Origin: Sphaerulina vaccinii
Taxonomy: Eukaryota; Ascomycota; Dothideomycetes; Mycosphaerellales; Mycosphaerellaceae
Direction: 5' to 3'
Assembly (NCBI GenBank): GCA_022570795.1
Contig: JAKUDP010000006.1
Location: 1,798,001-1,862,000 of the forward strand
Length of the DNA: 64,000 nucleotides
Of the stretch, positions 58,803 through 64,000 are shown one piece after another; the stretch's first letter is position 1; every line of letters starts with the position of its first letter. The notes under the pieces are model-generated. The model searched no databases. It was not told the DNA's origin and worked only from the letters and a program-made list of their open reading frames with translations. The position numbers and the translations under genes were made by a program.

Positions 58803-60035
58803 ATGTTGCCTCTATTGTATGCTGAACGACTCGAGCAATACGGTCCTGGAGGCCTCCATCCAGTACACCTAGGCGACCAAATGAAGGATGGCAGATATAA
58901 GATCATTCGGAAACTTGGCCACGGCGCTTTCTCTACAGTGTGGCTGGCACGAGATTCCAGCACCGAGAAGTTTGTGGCCATGAAAATTGGACGATCTCGA
59001 TCGGCGAGCGTTAGCCAGGAACTCCTCACGCACGAATGTTTGCTCGAATCAGGCATATACGGCGTTGCCAAAGACTACGTTGTCACATTGCTGGACAGTT
59101 TCCAGCATACTGGACCTAATGGTACGCATCTCTGCCTGATCTTCGAGCCCATGGGACCAGACATCACAACCCTCTTCCGAAGAACGTCTGGCGCCGGGCC
59201 AAGACTGCCCAATGAACTCTCGCGACGAGTTGTGAAGCAGTTGTTACCAGCTCTATACTGTCTGCATGAATGTGGCTTCGCCTACGGAGGAGATCTTAAC
59301 TTTGGCAATTTACTTCTGACTATCGATGAAGACGAACTCGCGAATGCTGGAGAAGACGAGCTTGAGCAGCCATTGTCGACAACGAGCATCGTGCCTACTT
59401 ATGAGCGGCAGGCTTGCATGCCAAAGTACATCTGCGAAGACATTCCGCTCACAGATTTTGTGGAAGACTATTCATCAGTAAAGATCAAGCTCTCAGACCT
59501 CGGCGCCGCATTTCCATTCGAAGACCCGCCCAAGAAGCCGATCGTACCAATTGCACTGCGGGCACCAGAGCTGATCCTTGGCCTCAAATTCGATCACACT
59601 ATTGACGTGTGGAGCTCTGGCTGTATCGCATTTGAGCTCCTGACAGGTACTCCATTGTTCGCGGTGGCAAGTTTGCCCATGATGACACAAGATGAGATCG
59701 ATGATGTCCACCTCCTGAAGATGGCGAGCGGACTTGGACCGCTACCGCCAGCTCTACTCACTCAATGGCCTCGTGGAGAAAGATACTTTGACGAAAAGAG
59801 GGAGCTGGTCCGCTCAGATGTCAGCGACGACCCCGTATCGCAGGGCGAGGTCCATGTCGGCCCATTGCTGGAGACAATGTTCATGGCAGCGAAGCCCCAA
59901 GAGATGACTAGGGCTGAAGCGAGTTCTGCGATTCGGTTCCTGAGGATAGCATTGCAATACGAGCCTTCCGCCAGGCCCACAATCTCGCAGCTTATGGACG
60001 ACCAGTGCATCAAGAATATTGATGCAGACATCTGA
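58803..60035 (+). CDS. SRPK-like protein kinase with altered catalytic loop
   Basis: A 410-aa kinase-fold protein of the SR-protein-kinase type. It opens with the SRPK entry EQYGPGGLHPVHLGD. The Gly-rich loop GHGAFSTVWLARD and the VAMK lysine (K61) follow. The catalytic loop reads YGGDLNFGN (161-169). The aspartate is kept, but the HRD histidine/arginine are replaced and the loop lysine is Asn. DLG (232-234) stands for DFG, as in SRPKs. RAPELILG and DVWSSGCIAFELLTG close the lobe. Fungal genomes carry many lineage-specific SRPK-like genes of this form, often near HET genes. Activity is uncertain. A 3'-splice-like TTTCTTCAG ends six bases before the ATG, with GTATGA at 58714 and a CTGAC branch, so an intron in the leader or a further N-terminal exon is possible. 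Confidence 0.85.
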   Translation: MLPLLYAERLEQYGPGGLHPVHLGDQMKDGRYKIIRKLGHGAFSTVWLARDSSTEKFVAMKIGRSRSASVSQELLTHECLLESGIYGVAKDYVVTLLDSFQHTGPNGTHLCLIFEPMGPDITTLFRRTSGAGPRLPNELSRRVVKQLLPALYCLHECGFAYGGDLNFGNLLLTIDEDELANAGEDELEQPLSTTSIVPTYERQACMPKYICEDIPLTDFVEDYSSVKIKLSDLGAAFPFEDPPKKPIVPIALRAPELILGLKFDHTIDVWSSGCIAFELLTGTPLFAVASLPMMTQDEIDDVHLLKMASGLGPLPPALLTQWPRGERYFDEKRELVRSDVSDDPVSQGEVHVGPLLETMFMAAKPQEMTRAEASSAIRFLRIALQYEPSARPTISQLMDDQCIKNIDADI

Positions 60036-60329
60036 TCTTCATCTAGGACCCCATGAGCGTGAGCCTCGGTGTCTGATTGAGGGTGATAGAGCGCGGAAGG
60101 CTTCGTCGACAGATGGCCTGGGTTTGAAAAGCATCTACTGATCGATGTTGACGCTACGGACAGTAGACGGCCCAGAAAAACACCAGGGCGATGCTGCTGC
60201 TACGCAGGGAATTTGTAGCTGTGCTGATAGCTCCAGGACTGCCAGCTTGGAGTAGCAGCGGTCGGATTGATAAGGAGTGGCAATGCTGGGCGAATGGCAC
60301 ATGCATCCCTCGCCTTCCATCGGAACAGC
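60036..60329. other. Convergent 3' spacer
   Basis: Lies between the stops of the kinase gene and Myb/SANT copy 1. No gene seen. Confidence 0.45.
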
Positions 60330-61374
60330 CTATCCATCTACTTCGACATGGCTGGTCGTTGCCGTTCCAGTTCCACCGTCTTCGCTATCGTTCACGGAGC
60401 GCTTAGTCTTTGAGACATGCGTATAGTATGCCTGGCGGAGACCTTCACCTGTTCTGTTCGGGAACTCGGGCGAGATCTTCTTCCAGGATAACCCAGAGCC
60501 CCGCAACTTTTCCAACCTGTCAAGGTCCTCCTTGCGCCAATGGCCTCTATCCTGATGAGTACCGTATATATCCATCAGTTTCCGAGATACAGCTGCGCTC
60601 GATCGTCCTAGCAACTCAGCAATAGTGTTTCGATTCGTACCGGAGTCATGAAGTCGACGTAGTTCGCGGATCTCTTCGTCACGCCATTTGGGGGATGCTA
60701 CTGGTGCAGCACTAGACCATGCTTTCCGGTTTCGATACGCCAATCTGACCTTGTCTATAGTCCACCTTAGATCTGAAGCGATCTGAGTGAAAGTGTGACC
60801 CAATTCATCGTGACGACGGACAATCTCCACTTCTTGCTCAATGGTACATGGCACATGCTGTAGGACAGCCCTCTCTTGTTCCATTATACGCACCCACTTG
60901 GTCACTATATTAAAATATGCGCGCTCGGGCAACAGAGCCTGGATCTGATGCCACGACGCGCCAGAATCTTTGGCGTTCTTTAACGTCGTAGTCTCTTCCT
61001 TCGACCACCGGGGTTGTTTTGTGGGATCTGCCGAGCTCCTGTTGAATCCTAATACATTTGGATTGAACTGAAATGAAGCTGCGGTTCGGGAACTCGTTAC
61101 TTAGCTCCCACGGCGTCTTGCCAGCTACGATTCCGCTCCGTATAGTGTCCTCTTCGGCTTGGGTCCATTTCGATCGCGATTTCTTCTTCCGGTCCGGTCC
61201 AGGAGGTGCTGGTGAGTCCAGCGTAGAGCTGAGTCTTGTTGTTTGAGGCCAGAATTGTCTACGGAGAGGCGCAAAGAGCTTGCCTGACAGGAACGGCCAA
61301 ATAGTGGCCATGGTCTGTGCCATCGCGAGGCCAATGGGATTCGAGCTTATGAATGGCACGATCCGATCTCTCAC
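60330..61374 (-). pseudogene. Myb/SANT-repeat protein, copy 1, frameshifted
   Basis: Two overlapping frames form one former gene. The upstream frame (60910-61374) has a basic, acid-free N-terminus with MATIWPFLSGKLFAPLRRQF, then a first SANT repeat starting RSKWTQAEED. The downstream frame (60330-60932, readable back to about 61010) carries four more repeats, recognised by RWSKEE, PCTIEQE, PKWRDEE and HWRKEDL starts and helix phrases such as GLSWKKISPEFPNR. The switch is a single base in or next to a homopolymer run at about 61005-61025. An intron does not fit. The gene matches copy 2 (62644-63804) repeat by repeat, and its 5' flank is also duplicated. SANT/Myb repeats bind DNA or chromatin. 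The indel could be an assembly error. Confidence 0.75.
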
Positions 61375-61439
61375 TCATCAGGCCTCCAGATGCAGTCGTC
61401 CGTTTGTCCTAGGTGAGACCAGAGTGGAAAGTTGATGCA

Positions 61440-61570
61440 TAGTCGAGAGGTGAAGGTCGAGATCGAAGTCTAGAAGTTGAAGGCGCTACGAAGTCGTGCC
61501 GTGCAGCCCGAGCAAACATGCAAGGGGCAGGTGCACGGATCAATATGCCAAGAAGAAGATGGAGATTTGT
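61440..61570. repeat. Duplicated 5' flank of the Myb/SANT genes, copy A
   Basis: The sequence around GAAGTTGAAGGCGCTACGAAG, GTGCAGC and CCAAGAAGA is similar in order and spacing to 63880-64000. Both lie just upstream of a Myb/SANT start codon. This shows that the duplication included promoter DNA. Confidence 0.7.
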
Positions 61571-61591
61571 CAAAGAGTCAGCAACACATTG

Positions 61592-62372
61592 TCATTTCAT
61601 ACTATAACGAATTCTTCGAAAGATCTCCGAGGCTCGTCTACGAGAGCTTCTCCATACATCACTAGAGAATGAGAAGTCCAGATGAACGCACGGGAAGGAC
61701 AAGCTTCCAATGCGACAGGTGATATTTGTGTTGAACATTGTCTCCTGCACGACCCAGGATCTACTCCAATAATCGCGCTTGAAGATTCCTGCTAGAGCTT
61801 CAATAGCTTTTGGTGTCTCTGGATCGCTGGCAACATGATCGCGCCAGGTGGGATCATCTGATCGCTGATGCACATCAACTAGAAGCTGTATGGCCTTGCT
61901 ATCGCCTTGATCTTCTTCGCCTAGCCATACGACAACTTCGCTTGCTTGCAAGTAGATGGTCTTCATTCTCTGCACCTGGTCGTTCACTTCAGGTACATTT
62001 TCTTGATCGATACAGACAGCGTCGCTAAGCATACTCGTTAGTGCCATTCTCACCAGATGTCGATGTCGTTAGCTTACATCCAGATATCAATGTCTTTCGT
62101 CAGCATCCGGATGTGCTTAGTGCTTTCGCCAAGTTCTCAGTCACCCATAGGACTTTCCCGTCAACGTTGATTATCTCGGTCTTCGCCGGATGACCCCAAG
62201 TATAAGATAGTGCAGCATAAATGGGGTTCGCATCGAGTGAGACATGTCGTAGTGTGCTCTGAATGGGCCGAATTATGTCGCCCGCATGAACACAGAGTAC
62301 TCGAATCTAATTGAGTTCTGCGTGGAGATGTGCGTATCTGTAGACCTCGTTGCTGCTCCTCTCGACAGCCAT
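61592..62372 (-). pseudogene. HET-domain (heterokaryon incompatibility) pseudogene
   Basis: The HET signature blocks are present in order: VYRYAHL, IRVLCVHAGDI, YAALSYTWG, VTENLAKAL, IDAVCIDQENVPEVNDQV, IYLQASEVVVWLGEE and DYWSRSWVVQE. A normal 53-nt intron (62025-62077, GTAAGC...TTAG) restores IDIWI-DAVCIDQ. The gene is broken three times. There is a stop codon TAG at 62307-62309 within the first 25 codons, where Gln is expected (a C-to-T change). There is a one-base loss at about 62115-62125 between KAL and the following HIR segment. The C-terminus ends early at 61592, soon after WVVQE. HET proteins trigger incompatibility cell death. This copy cannot produce a complete one. It lies between the two Myb/SANT copies in the same orientation. 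Confidence 0.8.
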
Positions 62373-62643
62373 GCTGTAGACGTTTGTCCTCCGAGTTGTA
62401 GATTTCGGCTGGCTTCAGTATCCTTGGTGACCGTGACCGTGAGCAGAATTTGGTGGCAGGTCTAGACCGTGCTGCTCATGCAGGGCGTCTGCACGAGCGG
62501 GCAGGCCGAAGACAATGGAACTGCATGTCGTAAGAGCACCGATGGTAGTAGGCAGATCGATCTTTTTAGCTCGTGGATATCTATAAACCACGACCTAGCG
62601 CGTGACCTATAGCTGATTTTGCACTTAGCGTCGTCGTCGTATG

Positions 62644-63804
62644 TCAAGGGCCTTTGGCACTCTTGAGGCGTTTGTGCCATTTACTTTGTACACTGTATGA
62701 CGATCTGTTGGGCATCTCACGCGAAATGTCTTCCCAAGACAAGCCGGACTTTCGCAGTTGGTCCAGTCTATGCAATTCTTCCTCGCTCCATGACTTCAAG
62801 CGTTTAGATCCTGGAGACATGCGATACCATGTGTACTCGATACTGCTTTGAGCTCTATGTGGAATCTTCGCATGAATATCTGGCCACGAGAGTCCAGCTC
62901 CTCTGAGAGTCTTCAACAATTGTTTCTCCTCCATCGTCCACTTCGCTATCTTTCGGACAGCTCTGCCTGTCTCGTACATGTCACACAACCTTCCGTGCAC
63001 AGCATACTGCGTGCGGCCAAGCTTCTTGACGATGACTGCATAGGTGGCCCCAGCTTCATGTAAGTGCAAGAGTTGTTGTTCCTCCTCAGCTGTCCACGGC
63101 ACACACTTCGTTGCTGAAGCCGTCCACGTTTTATATTTCCGATACACGTCGAGTGTCTTGTCAGCCGTCCATTCCATATCCCTGCCTATCTGAGCAAAGC
63201 TATGGCCTTGCCTGTCATGGCGATCAACGACAGTTGCGCCTTCGGCGTCCGTGGCCAGTAGAGTGTTCCTAGACGCAGGCTTCCTCCACTCCATTCGGTT
63301 CCACTTAGTCCTGATCTCAGACTGTTTGCATCGGGGCAGTAATTTGCTGATGTCAGACCACGATAGGCCAGATGATTTTGCATCCTCCAGTGTCGCGATT
63401 TCTTCTCTCGTCCAGCGCATGACCGTATACGACATGCCAAGTTCTTTTCTGGTCTTTGTATATTGATATCGCACCTGTGCATGAGTTTTATGGGGCAAGT
63501 CCTTAGCAATTTGCCATATGATTTTGGATTCCAGAATTCCACCTCGCATTATGCCCAGTTCGTGGTCGCTCCATTTCGAACGAATTGGTCTTGACACTCC
63601 GCCATTGAAACCAGACGGAGGTCCTCTGGAAAGAGCAGGTTTTGAGTTGTCGCACAGCGTCCGGACTAGAGGTATGGGCGATGAAATGGTCCTCCACAGG
63701 CGCATATGCCAGCTGCAGACACCGAACATGACAGTAAAGGTACAAAAAGCTGCAGGGGAGGCTGGTGTCAACTTCGGGATGCTGTAGCTGGACTGCCAGA
63801 TCAT
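62644..63804 (-). CDS. Six-repeat Myb/SANT protein, copy 2 (intact)
   Basis: A 386-aa intronless protein made almost entirely of Myb/SANT-like repeats. Approximate repeat starts are residues 76 (SKWSDHE), 130 (RWTREE), 185 (degenerate, with HSFAQIGRDMEW), 236 (PWTAEEE), 288 (KWTMEEK) and 338 (SWSEEEL). Most contain a GLSWxDIxxxxPxR recognition-helix phrase and an RxKWxRM-like third helix. Ahead of them lies a hydrophobic and Arg-rich leader without acidic residues. A Met at residue 34 (63705) begins MRLWRTISSPIPLVRTL, which looks like a mitochondrial presequence and may be the true start. The repeats should bind DNA. The target and compartment are not known. It is paralogous to 60330-61374. 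Confidence 0.8.
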   Translation of the reverse strand: MIWQSSYSIPKLTPASPAAFCTFTVMFGVCSWHMRLWRTISSPIPLVRTLCDNSKPALSRGPPSGFNGGVSRPIRSKWSDHELGIMRGGILESKIIWQIAKDLPHKTHAQVRYQYTKTRKELGMSYTVMRWTREEIATLEDAKSSGLSWSDISKLLPRCKQSEIRTKWNRMEWRKPASRNTLLATDAEGATVVDRHDRQGHSFAQIGRDMEWTADKTLDVYRKYKTWTASATKCVPWTAEEEQQLLHLHEAGATYAVIVKKLGRTQYAVHGRLCDMYETGRAVRKIAKWTMEEKQLLKTLRGAGLSWPDIHAKIPHRAQSSIEYTWYRMSPGSKRLKSWSEEELHRLDQLRKSGLSWEDISREMPNRSSYSVQSKWHKRLKSAKGP

Positions 63805-63879
63805 CGAGACGAGTACAGATGCGTTGACACGACAGAGCGCAGTGCTGCGAGTGCCATGCTCATTCCAAGATCACAACGT

Positions 63880-64000
63880 AGCAAGAAGCTCGAAGTCGAA
63901 GTCGAGAAGCTTGAAGAGTTGGCGCTACGAAGTTATGCCGTTCGGGCCGTGCAGCAAGGGCAAGTGCAAGTGCAAGGATTGAGGCATCCAAGAAGAGACA
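63880..64000. repeat. Duplicated 5' flank of the Myb/SANT genes, copy B
   Basis: Partner of 61440-61570. It has AGAGTTGGCGCTACGAAGTTATGCCG, GTGCAGC and a final CCAAGAAGAGA in the same order. It runs into the window edge, so its full length is unknown. Confidence 0.7.

Overview
This is a 64 kb piece of a filamentous ascomycete (Pezizomycotina) genome. A Dothideomycete of the Mycosphaerella type would fit, but that is inference. The eukaryotic and fungal signs are short GT-AG introns of 45-140 nt, Zn2Cys6, HET, SRPK, BTB and HsbA-type proteins, and long AT-rich blocks produced by repeat-induced point mutation (RIP). Two kinds of DNA are joined at about 33.35 kb. The left half is RIP-destroyed repeat DNA, with CpA and TpG almost absent and TpA in large excess. 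The right half is ordinary gene-dense sequence of balanced composition.

Left half (1-33,350). A short non-RIP stretch (1-230) leads into anonymous AT-rich DNA that ends in a (TTA)n array of about 101 units (4794-5096). A GC-balanced island (about 5.1-7.85 kb) carries one cytochrome P450 gene with two introns and one frameshift. Beyond it lies a stack of dead retrotransposons that can be resolved to the base. A Ty1/copia element (10340-22977, LTRs 245/247 bp, duplicated target ATAGC) contains a chromodomain-type Ty3/gypsy element (12811-19696, LTRs 218/218 bp, duplicated target GTAGA). A second Ty3/gypsy element lies at 24281-30456 (LTRs 268/268 bp, duplicated target CTACC). The AT-rich pieces between them are an older, unidentified layer into which these elements inserted.

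Right half (33.4-64 kb). Only about 230 bp inside the gene-rich part lies a GH13 alpha-glucosidase followed on the same strand by a Zn2Cys6 activator, a maltose-utilisation-like pair. Next come a secreted HsbA-like wall protein, an MFS transporter and a secreted NTF2-like protein. A housekeeping block follows: a DED1-type DEAD-box helicase with an 11-nt micro-exon, a small U1-type zinc-finger protein and eIF3 subunit m. Then come a HET-related truncated gene, a charged coiled-coil protein, an F-box/2EXR-like protein, PCH2/TRIP13, lumazine synthase (RIB4), a BTB protein with a disrupted frame, and an SRPK-like kinase with a changed catalytic loop.

The right end (60.3-64 kb) is the most unusual part. 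Two paralogous genes encode arrays of five or six Myb/SANT repeats behind arginine-rich, acid-free N-termini. They lie in the same orientation, and their upstream flanks are also duplicated. One copy is frameshifted, and a broken HET-domain gene sits between them.

Exon boundaries come from reading splice consensus and frame continuity by eye. No search, alignment program or expression data was available.
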